From: Pseudomonas marginalis
GTDB taxonomy: Bacteria; Pseudomonadota; Gammaproteobacteria; Pseudomonadales; Pseudomonadaceae
DNA: 58,551 nucleotides
Reading direction: 5' to 3'
NCBI RefSeq assembly: GCF_001645105.1
Contig: NZ_LKEG01000030.1
Location: forward strand, 176-58,726
Positions within the stretch are counted from its first letter, which is position 1. Each line of letters starts with the position of its first letter. A program made the translations under genes and the position numbers. This document shows positions 1 through 8,770 of the stretch, one piece after another. A model generated the notes under the pieces. The model was not told the DNA's origin. It saw nothing but the letters and a program-made list of their open reading frames with translations, and searched no databases.

Positions 1-268
1 GGCAAGCCCCCTCCCACATTTGGATCGCGGGGTAACCGTTAGATTATGGTCAGCTGTCAGGCCGCCAGCGGGAGCAAGCTCCCTCGCCACAGGTCCAGCG
101 CCATACCCAAAATGGTGTAGATACCGAGGCCCCGATGGCGCTGAATCAGTCACCTGATGAATTGACTGACACACCGCTATCGGGAGCAAGCCCCCTCCCA
201 CATTTGGATCGCGGTCAGCTGTCAGGCCGCCAGCGGGAGCAGGCCTAACTCACCACAGGTCCAGCCCA
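1..268. repeat. Degenerate REP/REPIN cluster
   Basis: The 282 bases before the first gene hold no plausible coding sequence and consist of repeated palindromic material. A REP end (GCAAGCCCCCTCCCACATTT) opens the window at 2-21, and a near-identical end recurs at 186-206. Two copies of a second type (CCAGCGGGAGCA) lie at 65-76 and 230-241; the later one is decayed where AAGCTCCCTCGCC has become GGCCTAACTCACC. The cluster lies downstream of the fecR-like gene, where a receptor gene would often follow. Confidence 0.8.
48..241. repeat. 29-bp direct repeat pair
   Basis: The same 29 bases, beginning GGTCAGCTGTCAGGCCGCC, occur at 48-76 and at 213-241. Each copy is preceded by a REP end carrying CATTTGGATCGCGG (17-30 and 201-214). 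The whole unit therefore looks like a local duplication of REP plus spacer, followed by decay of one copy. Confidence 0.75.
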
Positions 269-282
269 CACCTACAGGACAA

Positions 283-1281
283 TCAATAGATCAAGCTGAG
301 GCCCGCCAGATCCAAACGCTGCACGTGCAGCTCCTGGGTGAGAATGCCAAGGGCAGTGTCGAGCATATCAAGCCGAAACACCCCGCTGACCTCGCGATCC
401 CCCAGCGCCGAATCCGCCAGCACCACACGCCCAGGACGATAGCGGTTAAGTTGCTCGATGACCTTGGCCAGCGGCTGGCGATCAAAGATCAACACACCGC
501 GCCGCCAACTGGTGGCCCGCTCTACATCGAGCTGGTCGATGGGCACGATGCCTTCCTGGAGGTTGTAGCGTGCAGCCAGGCCCTCCTTAAGCACCCTGTC
601 GGCCGGACCTTTTTTCGGGATAGCTTGCAGGGAAACCTCAACACTGTGCTCCAGCACCCCAACCCACGCCTGGCTATCGCCCTCGCGCGCCACCACAAAC
701 CGCGTGCCCAGCGCACGGGTTTGCCCCCCGGCGCTCTGCACCACGAACGGCCGGGTTTCCTGGCCCACCCTCGGCGCCACATCAAAGATCGCCGAGCCCT
801 GGAGCAGACTGATACGGCGTTGCACACCGTCGTAGTCCAGGCGGATGGCACTGCCGGAATCCAGCTCTACGGTACTGCCATCGGCGAGGTGCACGGTGCG
901 CACCTCGCCTTTCTGGGTGATGTAGTCGGCTTGCAGGCGCAACAGCACGTCCGGCCCGCGCACCCAGCCAACACCGGCCACCACCACGACCAGCGCGACA
1001 GCCGCCGCACGTTGCCATGGCCTGCGCCGCTTGGACCGGCGCACCGGCAGCGTCGCCGCCGGCGGGCGTTGACGCTGCAGCGGTTCGTCCTTGTACACCT
1101 CACCCAATGCCGCCCACGTCTGTTCGGCAAAGCGCAAGGCCGCTTCGTGGCGGCTGTCGCAGGCGATCCAATGCTGCAGCTCGGCCTGCTCCTGGTCGGT
1201 CAGGGCACCGGCGTGCAAGCGCACCGCCCACTCGGCGGCTGCCTCGGTAATGCTGTGCTGTTGCGGACCCTGGCTATTCAC
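283..1281 (-). CDS. FecR-family anti-sigma regulator
   Basis: Membrane-anchored anti-sigma factor that relays siderophore-receptor occupancy to a partner ECF sigma factor. The 332-residue product has an N-terminal DUF4880 region (about 13-55, with the AAAEWAVRL segment), an arginine-rich stretch before a single membrane segment (about 91-107), a periplasmic FecR domain (about 120-215) and a C-terminal STN-like domain that would touch the signalling domain of a TonB receptor. The start is a GTG codon at 1281, 63 bases after the sigma-factor stop, so the two genes are probably co-transcribed. No receptor gene follows within the window, so the ligand cannot be told. Confidence 0.88.
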   Translation of the reverse strand: MNSQGPQQHSITEAAAEWAVRLHAGALTDQEQAELQHWIACDSRHEAALRFAEQTWAALGEVYKDEPLQRQRPPAATLPVRRSKRRRPWQRAAAVALVVVVAGVGWVRGPDVLLRLQADYITQKGEVRTVHLADGSTVELDSGSAIRLDYDGVQRRISLLQGSAIFDVAPRVGQETRPFVVQSAGGQTRALGTRFVVAREGDSQAWVGVLEHSVEVSLQAIPKKGPADRVLKEGLAARYNLQEGIVPIDQLDVERATSWRRGVLIFDRQPLAKVIEQLNRYRPGRVVLADSALGDREVSGVFRLDMLDTALGILTQELHVQRLDLAGLSLIY

Positions 1282-1344
1282 GTGTGAATCTCGAATTTTT
1301 CGTTATGTAACGCTGTGACGACTGACCTGGCATTTTTCGGTAAT

Positions 1345-1866
1345 TCATTCGTCGGATGGCGCCACCTCGCCTTCCTGCAAGCGCTGCATCACGTAGGCCA
1401 ACGCCTTGGCCAAGTGCTTTTGCACGGAACTGTCAGAAATGTCCAGGTGCCGGGCGACCTGGGCGTGGGTCATGCCTTCGATGCGATTGAGACGGAAAAT
1501 CTGCTGGGTGCGTTCCGGCAACTCCGCCAGTGCCTGCTTCAATGCCTGTCGCTGTTGCTGCGCCATTGCCTGAGCCTCCAACCCGGCCACGTCATCTTCA
1601 ATCTCGGCCAGCGCCTCATGGGGCACGGAGTCTGTCTTGCGCCGTGCTTCCTGGCGAATATGGTCGATCAGCAGATTGCTCGCCGTTCGATAGAGATAGC
1701 CCTGGGAGTTGTCGATGCGCTCGCCGGCCGGTTTTTCCGCCAGGCGCAGGAAGCTCTCCTGCACCAGGTCTGCGGCCAACTGCGGGTCCCGTACCTTGCG
1801 CGCCAGATACCCGCGCAGGGTATCGGCGTGCTTGAGAAACAGGCCTTTGAGATCCACGTCCGACAA
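1345..1866 (-). CDS. ECF sigma-70 factor, FecI/FpvI type
   Basis: Extracytoplasmic-function sigma factor of 173 residues, the usual size for FecI-like iron-starvation sigma factors. Region 2 lies at about 10-75 (VRDPQLAADLVQESFLRL) and region 4 at about 110-160, with a helix-turn-helix in the EGMTHAQVARHLDISDSSVQ segment. The earliest start is TTG at 1866, four bases after GGGAG; a GTG at residue 4 is an alternative. The gene is followed by its FecR-like partner and preceded by a Fur-box-like site at 1917-1935, so it is probably iron-repressed. The target receptor is not in the window. Confidence 0.9.
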   Translation of the reverse strand: MSDVDLKGLFLKHADTLRGYLARKVRDPQLAADLVQESFLRLAEKPAGERIDNSQGYLYRTASNLLIDHIRQEARRKTDSVPHEALAEIEDDVAGLEAQAMAQQQRQALKQALAELPERTQQIFRLNRIEGMTHAQVARHLDISDSSVQKHLAKALAYVMQRLQEGEVAPSDE

Positions 1867-1916
1867 ACCGACTCCCTGGAATGTTAAGGAAACAGGCGGG
1901 CATCTTAAGCGTTGTC

Positions 1917-1935
1917 GAGAATGATTTTCAATTGA
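1917..1935 (-). promoter_or_regulatory. Putative Fur box upstream of sigma factor
   Basis: GAGAATGATTTTCAATTGA matches 12 of 19 positions of the classical Fur consensus. It lies 51 bases upstream of the ECF sigma start, in the divergent gap between the sigma gene and the quinate cluster. A Fur site is expected here from how FecI-type genes are controlled. The match is moderate. Confidence 0.5.
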
Positions 1936-2018
1936 TATCTAATCTGATTCCAGCGCGTGACGGGTCTGATTAACAGTTCGGTAATCGAACAGATCCGCTG
2001 CCATCAATTGACCAAATT

Positions 2019-2037
2019 AACTAACCAGTACATTTTA
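2019..2037 (+). promoter_or_regulatory. Candidate TetR operator, site A (dehydroquinase side)
   Basis: AACTAACC, one base, then GTACATTTTA. Both blocks recur intact on the minus strand at 6195-6217 before quiC and the MFS gene, but there they are separated by five bases (GGTTC). Site A ends 36 bases before the aroQ start. Repetition at both divergent promoters of one pathway makes it a good candidate binding site for the TetR protein encoded between them. Confidence 0.5.
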
Positions 2038-2073
2038 TCCCCACAACGAACAATAACTGTGGAGACCCTCCCT

Positions 2074-2523
2074 ATGCCGCCCATCGTGCTGGTGCTCAAT
2101 GGCCCCAACCTCAACCTGCTCGGCACCCGTGAGCCCGCCACCTATGGCCATGAAACCCTGGCCGATGTCGCTGCCCTGTGTGGCCGCAGCGCCGAACAGC
2201 TCGGGCTGAAAATCGAATTTCGCCAGACCAACCACGAAGGCGAATTACTCGACTGGATCCACGGCGCCCGCGCCCGTTGCGCCGGTATTGTGATCAACCC
2301 GGCAGCCTGGACGCACACGTCGGTGGCGATTCGCGATGCACTGGTCGCCAGCGAAGTGCCGGTGATCGAAGTGCACCTGTCCAACGTGCATGCCCGTGAG
2401 GCGTTCCGTCATCACTCTTTCGTATCGCCCATCGCCAAGTCGGTGCTCGCCGGGTTCGGCAGCCATGGCTACCACCTGGCCCTGGAACATTTCAGCCACC
2501 TGCTCAAAGGGGCAGCCCGATGA
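2074..2523 (+). CDS. aroQ: Type II 3-dehydroquinate dehydratase
   Basis: Converts 3-dehydroquinate to 3-dehydroshikimate. The 149-residue product has the type II signature from the start ([15 protein letters not shown]), the lid tyrosine at residue 24 and the second active-site block [12 protein letters not shown] with catalytic His101. Translation is placed at ATG 2074, preceded by GGAG at 2061-2064; upstream in-frame codons add sequence unlike the family. The stop overlaps the next start (ATGA at 2520-2523), indicating translational coupling to the quinate/shikimate dehydrogenase. This pairing with quiC and a transporter suggests a catabolic isozyme rather than the housekeeping aromatic-biosynthesis enzyme. 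Confidence 0.93.
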   Translation: MPPIVLVLNGPNLNLLGTREPATYGHETLADVAALCGRSAEQLGLKIEFRQTNHEGELLDWIHGARARCAGIVINPAAWTHTSVAIRDALVASEVPVIEVHLSNVHAREAFRHHSFVSPIAKSVLAGFGSHGYHLALEHFSHLLKGAAR

Positions 2524-3368
2524 AACCGCGCATTCTCGCCGGCTTGATCGGCAGCGGCATCCAGGCCTCGCGCACCCCTGCCCTGCATGAACAGGAAGGC
2601 GATGCCCAAGGTTTGCGCTACCTGTATCGCCTGATCGACCTTGAACCGCTGCGCCTGGACATCAATGCCCTGCCCGACTTGCTGGAAGCCGCCGAGCTGA
2701 TGCACTTTACCGGGCTGAACATCACCTACCCGTGCAAGCAGGCAATCCTGCCATTGCTCGATGAATTGTCCGACGAAGCCCGGGGCATTGGCGCGGTTAA
2801 CACGGTGGTGTTCAAGGACGGCAAACGCATCGGCCACAACACCGATTGCCTTGGGTTCGCCGAAGGGTTTCGGCGCAACTTGAACGACGTCGCCCGCCAA
2901 CGCGTGGTGCAGATGGGCGCCGGCGGTGCAGGTGCAGCAGTGGCCCATGCGCTGCTGGCGGAAGGCGTGCAGCACTTGAGTATTTTCGATGTGGACGCCA
3001 GCCGAGCGCGCGATCTTGTGGATAACCTGGCTCAGCGCTTCGGCACAGGGCGTGCGCAGGTCGGCACACACTTGGAAAATGCGATGGCCGAGGCCGATGG
3101 CTTGGTCAACACCACACCGATGGGCATGGCCAAGTTGCCCGGCACGCCGGTGCCTGCGTCCTTGTTGCGGGCTGAATTATGGGTCGCCGAAATCGTGTAC
3201 TTCCCGCTGGAAACCCAACTGCTGCGCGACGCCCGCGCCTTGGGTTGCCGCACGCTGGATGGCGGCAACATGGCGGTGTTTCAGGCGGTGAAGGCGTTTG
3301 AGTTGTTCAGTGGAGAAGCGCCGGATGCACAGCGGATGCTGCTGCACTTCCAAAGCATGAATACCTGA
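2520..3368 (+). CDS. Quinate/shikimate dehydrogenase (AroE-like)
   Basis: AroE-superfamily oxidoreductase of 282 residues, predicted to oxidise quinate to 3-dehydroquinate and shikimate to 3-dehydroshikimate. The [13 protein letters not shown] substrate loop, active-site Lys73 (NITYPCKQ), Asn94 and Asp109 (GHNTD) are present. The nucleotide fold carries GAGGAG (133-138) followed by an acidic Asp157 (IFDVD) where NADPH-using biosynthetic AroE enzymes usually have an Asn-Arg-Thr stretch. Known quinate/shikimate dehydrogenases with Asp at this site prefer NAD+, which fits a catabolic role. It overlaps the dehydroquinase gene by four bases and sits in the quinate cluster. Confidence 0.88.
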   Translation: MKPRILAGLIGSGIQASRTPALHEQEGDAQGLRYLYRLIDLEPLRLDINALPDLLEAAELMHFTGLNITYPCKQAILPLLDELSDEARGIGAVNTVVFKDGKRIGHNTDCLGFAEGFRRNLNDVARQRVVQMGAGGAGAAVAHALLAEGVQHLSIFDVDASRARDLVDNLAQRFGTGRAQVGTHLENAMAEADGLVNTTPMGMAKLPGTPVPASLLRAELWVAEIVYFPLETQLLRDARALGCRTLDGGNMAVFQAVKAFELFSGEAPDAQRMLLHFQSMNT

Positions 3369-3385
3369 CGGTAGAAACCGGAGCA

Positions 3386-3481
3386 AAATGTGGGAGGGGG
3401 CTTGCCCCCGATGGCGGTGGATCAGGCACCTTATCAGGAACTGGCCTGCCGCAATCGGGGGCAAGCCCCCTCCCACATTTG
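3386..3481. repeat. REPIN (inverted REP pair)
   Basis: Two inverted REP units, AAATGTGGGAGGGGGCTTGC at the left and its near complement at the right, enclose a variable centre. It lies between the dehydrogenase stop and the convergent TetR stop, where it could also act as a bidirectional transcript end. Confidence 0.9.
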
Positions 3482-3502
3482 ATTGCATTCCAACCTGAGT
3501 AC

Positions 3503-4144
3503 TCAGGCCTGCAGGTACCGCATCACCGACTCACAAATCATCTCGCGGTGCCGCTGCTTGATCGCCTCATCCGACAGTTCGATCTGAAAGATCTCACTGA
3601 ACGTATGGCGGTTGGACACCCGGTAAAAGCTGAACGAATTGATCAGCAAGTGAACATCCAGCGGCTCCAACCCTTCCCGAAACACGCCCATCTCGGCCCC
3701 ACGACGCAACGTCGCACCCAGCGCCTCGAGGATGTTGCTGTTCATCGCCTTGATCGAATCCGAACGCTTTACGTATTCGGCATTGTGGATATTTTCGATG
3801 CTGACGATGCGCACGAAATCCACGTTCTGGTCGTGGTGATCGAACGTGAACTCCACCAGCCGCCGAATAGCATCACGCGGTTCCAGGGCGGTGAGGTTCA
3901 TGCGGGTTTCGGTGTTGCGGATGTCACCGTAGAGCTTCTCCAGCACCTCGACGTACAACTGCTCCTTACTGCCGAAGTAGTAATAGATCATGCGTTTGGA
4001 GGTGTGGATGCGCTCGGCGATCGCATCCACGCGAGCGCCGGAAAGGCCCTGCTGGACAAACTCGACAATGGCTTCCTGGAGTATGTTTTCGCGGGTCTTT
4101 TCCGGGTTGTTCTTCCGGCTCTTGCGGGGTGCCTCGGAGGTCAT
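3503..4144 (-). CDS. TetR-family regulator of the quinate cluster
   Basis: TetR-type repressor of 213 residues. The N-terminal helix-turn-helix covers about residues 15-65 (TRENILQEAIVEFVQQG, then IAERIHTSKRMIYYYFGSKEQLY) and the C-terminal half is a ligand and dimer domain. ATG 4144 is preferred; an upstream in-frame start at 4210 would add 22 residues outside the family fold. The gene lies 77 bases after quiC on the same strand and is probably co-transcribed with it. The shared candidate sites at 2019-2037 and 6195-6217 suggest it controls both arms of the cluster, with a pathway compound as likely inducer. That role is inferred from position. Confidence 0.88.
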   Translation of the reverse strand: MTSEAPRKSRKNNPEKTRENILQEAIVEFVQQGLSGARVDAIAERIHTSKRMIYYYFGSKEQLYVEVLEKLYGDIRNTETRMNLTALEPRDAIRRLVEFTFDHHDQNVDFVRIVSIENIHNAEYVKRSDSIKAMNSNILEALGATLRRGAEMGVFREGLEPLDVHLLINSFSFYRVSNRHTFSEIFQIELSDEAIKQRHREMICESVMRYLQA

Positions 4145-4221
4145 GGTGCGCTCACGGCCAGTGTTATGCAGGCGCTGATTATGGGCCGCGAGGCCTCCCG
4201 AAGGAAGCACCTCGCCAGCCG

Positions 4222-6123
4222 TTATAAACGCGCCTGGCGCACCGCACCGCTGCGCGATTTGGCCATCGCCGCCAGGCGCACCGCCACGTTGGCCGCGCCG
4301 TAGCCGGCATAACCGTTCTTGCGCTGGATGATCTCGAAGAAAAACCGCCCTTCAAACGGCTCGGTGTACACGTGAAACAACTCACCGCCTTGGGCGTCGC
4401 GGTCGTAGAGCACGTTGTAGTACGCCAGCTCGCTGAGGAATTCGTCGTCGAAATCGAAACGCGCCGCCAGATCATCGTAATAGTTGAGCGGAATATCCAG
4501 CAGCGGCACACCCGCGTCTTTGGCGCGGCGCACTTCGGCGAAAATATCCGCGCAGTCGAAGGCAATGTGGTGCACGCCCGAGCCGCGATAGCTCGACAGT
4601 GCGTGGGAAATGGCCGTGTTGCGGTTCTCGGAGATATTCAGCGGCAGGCGGATCGAACTGCAGCGGCTGCGCAGGGCGCGGCTTTTCACCAAGCCGTAAG
4701 GGTCAGGCAGCACCACTTCGTCGTCGGCTTCGAAATCCAGCAGGCTCTTGTAGAACAGCACCCAACTGTCGAGGCTGTCGGCCGGCAACGCCATGGCCAT
4801 GTGGTCGATGCGCAACAAGCCGCCGCTGGTTGAAGCGGCGGGCTGCAGGTTGAAGTCGGTGTCGTACAGCCCGCCTTCGCTCGGGTCCACCAGGTAAATC
4901 AGGCTGCCATCCGGCGCGCGCACCGCCGCCAGCTCCAACTCGTTGGGCCCGACCAGGCCGCGATACGGCTGGCCCTTGTACGCCACCGCCCGCTCCAGCG
5001 CCTTCGCGCTGTCCTTGACCCGAATCGCAGTGGCGCACAACGACGGCCCGTGGGCTTCGAAAAAGTTGTGGGCAAACGAATAGGGTTCACAGTTGAGAAT
5101 CAGGTTGATATCGCCCTGGCGCAACAGGCTCACGCTCTTGGAGCGATGCTGCCCGGCCTTGACGAACCCCAGGCGTTCCAACCAATGAGTGAGCTTGGCG
5201 CCGAGGCTTTCGTCCACGGCAAACTCGAGGAACTCGATGCCGTCGTATTCGCTGGCCGCCGGGGTATCAAACAGAATCTCGGCAGGTTGCGCGGGCGCTT
5301 CCTGTTTCAGACGCTCGCGGGTTTTCTCTTCCAGGTACAGCAAGGAGCGCAGGCCATCCGCTGCGTTCGCCCGAGTTGGCGCGGCGCGGAAGCCGTCGTT
5401 GAAAATCTCCAGGGACAGTGGCCCGGTGTAGCCACTCTTGATGATCGGCGCGAGGAAACCCGCCAGGTCGAATTCGCCTTGGCCGGGGAAGCAGCGAAAA
5501 TGCCGGCTCCACTCCAGGACGTCCATGGCCAGGACCGGCGCGTCGGCCATTTGCACGAAGAAAATCTTGTCGCCGGGGATGTCGGCAATGGCGCTCGGGT
5601 CGCCCTTGAGCGACAGGGTGTGAAAGCTGTCGAGCAACACGCCCAGGCTGGGGTGATCGACCTGACGCACCAGGTTCCACACCTGTTGCCAGGTGTTCAC
5701 ATGCTTGCCCCAGGCCAAGGCTTCATAGCCGATACGCAGGCCACGGCGGCCAGCATGTTCGGCCAGCAGGCTCAAGTCATCCAGTAGAATGCGTTCATCA
5801 CCCACGCAATCGGCCGAGGCATTGCTGCACACCAGCACCAAGTCGGTGCCCAACTCCTGCATCAGGTCGAACTTGCGCTCGGCACGCTCGAGGTTGCGCG
5901 CCAGGCGGTCACGGCGGCAACCTTCAAAGTCGCGGAACGGCTGGAACAACGTGATAGCAATGCCGAGGTCGGCGCACATCTGCCTAACTTCACGCGGGCT
6001 GCCATCGTAATACAGCAGATCGTTTTCGAAGATTTCGACGCCATCAAACCCGGCGGCCGCGATGGCTTCGAGTTTTTCCGGCAGGGTTCCGCTCAAGGAA
6101 ACGGTGGCAATAGAGCGTTGCAT
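4222..6123 (-). CDS. quiC: 3-Dehydroshikimate dehydratase, fused QuiC type
   Basis: Converts 3-dehydroshikimate to protocatechuate, which enters the beta-ketoadipate pathway. The 633-residue protein has two parts. The N-terminal sugar-isomerase-like TIM barrel (about 1-270; GFDGVEIFENDLLYYDG, LGVLLDSFH, LSLEIFNDGF) should hold the dehydratase site. The C-terminal half (about 290-620) resembles 4-hydroxyphenylpyruvate dioxygenase, with possible metal ligands in RIDHMAM, VHHIAFDC and FFEIIQRKNG. This fusion is known for Pseudomonas QuiC1. The ATG at 6123 begins directly with the barrel (MQRSIATVSLSGTLPEKL). It is transcribed away from the MFS transporter gene, sharing the control region with candidate operator B. 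Confidence 0.93.
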   Translation of the reverse strand: MQRSIATVSLSGTLPEKLEAIAAAGFDGVEIFENDLLYYDGSPREVRQMCADLGIAITLFQPFRDFEGCRRDRLARNLERAERKFDLMQELGTDLVLVCSNASADCVGDERILLDDLSLLAEHAGRRGLRIGYEALAWGKHVNTWQQVWNLVRQVDHPSLGVLLDSFHTLSLKGDPSAIADIPGDKIFFVQMADAPVLAMDVLEWSRHFRCFPGQGEFDLAGFLAPIIKSGYTGPLSLEIFNDGFRAAPTRANAADGLRSLLYLEEKTRERLKQEAPAQPAEILFDTPAASEYDGIEFLEFAVDESLGAKLTHWLERLGFVKAGQHRSKSVSLLRQGDINLILNCEPYSFAHNFFEAHGPSLCATAIRVKDSAKALERAVAYKGQPYRGLVGPNELELAAVRAPDGSLIYLVDPSEGGLYDTDFNLQPAASTSGGLLRIDHMAMALPADSLDSWVLFYKSLLDFEADDEVVLPDPYGLVKSRALRSRCSSIRLPLNISENRNTAISHALSSYRGSGVHHIAFDCADIFAEVRRAKDAGVPLLDIPLNYYDDLAARFDFDDEFLSELAYYNVLYDRDAQGGELFHVYTEPFEGRFFFEIIQRKNGYAGYGAANVAVRLAAMAKSRSGAVRQARL

Positions 6124-6194
6124 GGGCGACTCCCGGCATTTGAGGCTGGTCTTATTTACGGCAAATTATTGGCCGCTAAACTGTCGACAGCAAT

Positions 6195-6217
6195 TAAAAT
6201 GTACGAACCGGTTAGTT
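6195..6217 (-). promoter_or_regulatory. Candidate TetR operator, site B (quiC/MFS side)
   Basis: Read on the minus strand this is AACTAACC-GGTTC-GTACATTTTA, the same two blocks as site A with five bases between them instead of one. The centre contains the perfect palindrome AACCGGTT (6206-6213). It lies 72 bases upstream of quiC and 128 bases upstream of the chosen MFS start, so one bound repressor could control both. Confidence 0.55.
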
Positions 6218-6344
6218 TTTGGTGCGATTATCGAACACTATGCCTGTTTGGCGAATTGACGATTTTTTAAGCGCTGCGCACCATCGATCCAGTAACAAAG
6301 ACCCAGAACACACCATAAAAATTTCAAAAAACGGGTACAACCAC

Positions 6345-7679
6345 ATGCCTCTGCAAAACTCCGTCCTGGCCGACCGCCCGGGCAACCCGCACGCCGGCAT
6401 CGGCGACAAGATCCGCGGCGCCCTGGCCGTGGGCAAAACGCGCTGGGGCATGCTGGCCCTGGTGTTTTTCGCCACCACCCTCAACTACATCGACCGCGCC
6501 GCACTGGGCGTGATGCAACCGATCCTGGCCAAAGAGATGAGCTGGACGGCGATGGACTACGCCAACATCAACTTCTGGTTCCAGGTCGGCTACGCCGTCG
6601 GCTTTGTGCTGCAAGGCCGCCTGATCGACCGGGTCGGCGTCAAACGCGTGTTCTTCTTCGCCGTACTGCTGTGGAGCCTGGCAACCGGCGCTCACGGCCT
6701 GGCCACCTCGGCGGTGGGCTTTATGGTCTGCCGCTTTATCCTCGGGTTGACCGAAGCCGCCAACTACCCGGCGTGCGTCAAGACCACGCGGTTGTGGTTC
6801 CCGGCGGGTGAACGTGCCGTGGCCACCGGCATCTTCAACGCCGGCACCAACGTCGGCGCGATGATGACCCCGATGCTGCTGCCGTTGATCCTGCATGTGT
6901 GGGGCTGGCAGGCGGCGTTCCTGTGCATGGCCTCGCTCGGTGCGATCTGGCTGGTGTTCTGGGGTTTGAAGTACTACAACCCGGAAGACCACCCTTCGGT
7001 CAAACAATCCGAATTGGACTACGTGCAGCAGCAAGTCGAGCCGGAACAACCGGGCGTCCCCTTCAGCCGTATCCTGCGGATGCGCGGCACCTGGGCCTTC
7101 GCCATCGCGTATGCCCTCACCGCGCCGGTGTTCTGGTTCTACCTGTATTGGCTGCCGCCGTTCCTGAACCAGCAATACAACCTGGGCATCAACGTGACCC
7201 AGATGGGCATTCCACTGATCATCATTTACCTGACCGCCGACTTCGGCAGCGTGGGGGGTGGGATTCTGTCGTCGTTCCTGATCGGCCGAGGCATGAACCC
7301 GATCAAGGCACGCCTGCTGTCGATGCTGCTGTTTGCCTGCTGCATCGTCGGCGTGATCATGGCCGCCGGTTCCAGCCAGCTGTGGGTCGCGGTGTTTGCC
7401 ATCTCCCTGGCGATTGGTGCGCACCAGGCCTGGACCGCCAACATCTGGAGCCTGGTGATGGACTACACGCCCAAGCACATGATGAGTACGGTGTTTGGTT
7501 TCGGCGGCATGTGCGCGGCCATCGGCGGTATGTTCATGACCCAGATCGTCGGCCACATTCTCACCGTGACGAACAACAACTACACAGTGTTGTTCACCCT
7601 GATCCCGGCGATGTACTTCATTGCGCTGACCTGGATGTACTTCATGGCGCCGCGCAAGATCCCTACCGTAGACGTCTGA
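6345..7679 (+). CDS. MFS transporter, probable quinate/shikimate importer
   Basis: Major facilitator of the anion:cation symporter type, 444 residues with about 12 membrane segments. The first loop after TM1 (TTLNYIDRAALGVMQPI) and GRLIDRVGVKRVF are typical of the family that carries sugar acids, quinate, hydroxybenzoates and similar anions. ATG 6345 is chosen because the extra 42 residues of the longer frame run through the regulatory region and have no family character; the ribosome-binding site is weak. It faces quiC divergently. Substrate is inferred from the cluster: quinate, shikimate or dehydroshikimate. Confidence 0.85.
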   Translation: MPLQNSVLADRPGNPHAGIGDKIRGALAVGKTRWGMLALVFFATTLNYIDRAALGVMQPILAKEMSWTAMDYANINFWFQVGYAVGFVLQGRLIDRVGVKRVFFFAVLLWSLATGAHGLATSAVGFMVCRFILGLTEAANYPACVKTTRLWFPAGERAVATGIFNAGTNVGAMMTPMLLPLILHVWGWQAAFLCMASLGAIWLVFWGLKYYNPEDHPSVKQSELDYVQQQVEPEQPGVPFSRILRMRGTWAFAIAYALTAPVFWFYLYWLPPFLNQQYNLGINVTQMGIPLIIIYLTADFGSVGGGILSSFLIGRGMNPIKARLLSMLLFACCIVGVIMAAGSSQLWVAVFAISLAIGAHQAWTANIWSLVMDYTPKHMMSTVFGFGGMCAAIGGMFMTQIVGHILTVTNNNYTVLFTLIPAMYFIALTWMYFMAPRKIPTVDV

Positions 7680-7692
7680 GCAACCGTCAGAG

Positions 7693-8571
7693 CTATCTGC
7701 GCCGCTGCTGCCAGGCAGCGGCCAACCCGCTCATGCAGATCACCCCGATGCCGACCACCGTGGTCACATCGGGGGTATGGTTGAACACCAGCCAGCCCAA
7801 CAACCCCGCAAACACGATCTGGCAATAGCCGAACGGCGCCAGCAAGGCCGGCGCCGCGAAGCGGAACGCCTGGGTCAACATCAAGTGCGCGGTCATGCCG
7901 CACGTGCCCAGGGCCAGCATCAACACGCCATGCCACAGCGTGGGGATCTGCCAGAAGAACGGCACCATGGCGCTCATCACCAAGGTATTGCACAGCCCGG
8001 CAAAGAAGTTGCTGGTGGTGGGGGTGTCGAACTTACTCAGGATGCGCGTGAGCAGTTGGTAGAAGCAGAAGAACAGCGCCGAACACAGCGGCAGCAACAC
8101 CGCCGGCGTGAAGAGTTCGCCGCCTGGATGGATGATCACCAGCACCCCGATAAAGCCACAGATCACCGCCAGCCATTGGCCGCGTGTCACGTGCTCACCC
8201 AGCAGCGGCACCGATAGCGCCGTCACCAGGATGGGCGCCAGGAAGTTCACTGCCGTGGCTTCGGCCAAGGGGATGTAATGCAGCGCCGCCGTGAAGAACA
8301 AGCTGGTGCCCAGCAGACACAGCGCCCGCACCACCTGCATCCCCGGCCGTTTGCTGCGCAGTACGCGCAACCCCGATTGCGGCAGGAAAATGCCGGCCAT
8401 CAACAAGGTGTGCACCAGGTACCGCGCCCACACCACCATCACGATCGGGTAGAACCCGGCCAGGTATTTGGACAGGGCATCGTGGCTGGAGAACAGGAAC
8501 GTCGCCAGTACAATCAGCAGAATGCCTTTGAAAGGATGGTTGATGCCGGAAAGGGGGGTACTGACAGTCAT
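7693..8571 (-). CDS. EamA-family (DMT) transporter
   Basis: Ten-segment inner-membrane exporter of the drug/metabolite transporter superfamily, 292 residues with two EamA repeats (about 17-145 and 155-290). Visible landmarks are LLIVLATFLFSSHDALSKYLAG in the first segment and AEATAVNFLAPILVTALSVPLLGE at the end of repeat one. ATG 8571 has an AGAG ribosome-binding sequence; a longer start at 8607 adds a polar leader. It converges on the MFS gene with only 13 bases between stops. Substrate is unknown. Confidence 0.87.
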   Translation of the reverse strand: MTVSTPLSGINHPFKGILLIVLATFLFSSHDALSKYLAGFYPIVMVVWARYLVHTLLMAGIFLPQSGLRVLRSKRPGMQVVRALCLLGTSLFFTAALHYIPLAEATAVNFLAPILVTALSVPLLGEHVTRGQWLAVICGFIGVLVIIHPGGELFTPAVLLPLCSALFFCFYQLLTRILSKFDTPTTSNFFAGLCNTLVMSAMVPFFWQIPTLWHGVLMLALGTCGMTAHLMLTQAFRFAAPALLAPFGYCQIVFAGLLGWLVFNHTPDVTTVVGIGVICMSGLAAAWQQRRR

Positions 8572-8770
8572 TGGATTCTCTTGCGTGGCGAGCTGAACGC
8601 TGAGCACTGAACGAAGCAGCGCTCAACCCGGTAATCTAGCAGCCGGGCCGGAGTCTGCCCCAAGAGCATAACCAAACACCGGGCGAACAGCGCACTAAAT
8701 CACGGGATTCGAGTCCAACGCTGCACGATTGCCCTCGCGCTGTACACTTTTTAACCAAGGCCTTGCCGCT

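Noticed and set aside
325..1287. Long plus-strand open frame (320 codons) opposite the fecR-like gene
   Set aside because: It is the complement of a well-supported FecR protein; the product is His/Arg/Pro-rich and has no domain pattern.
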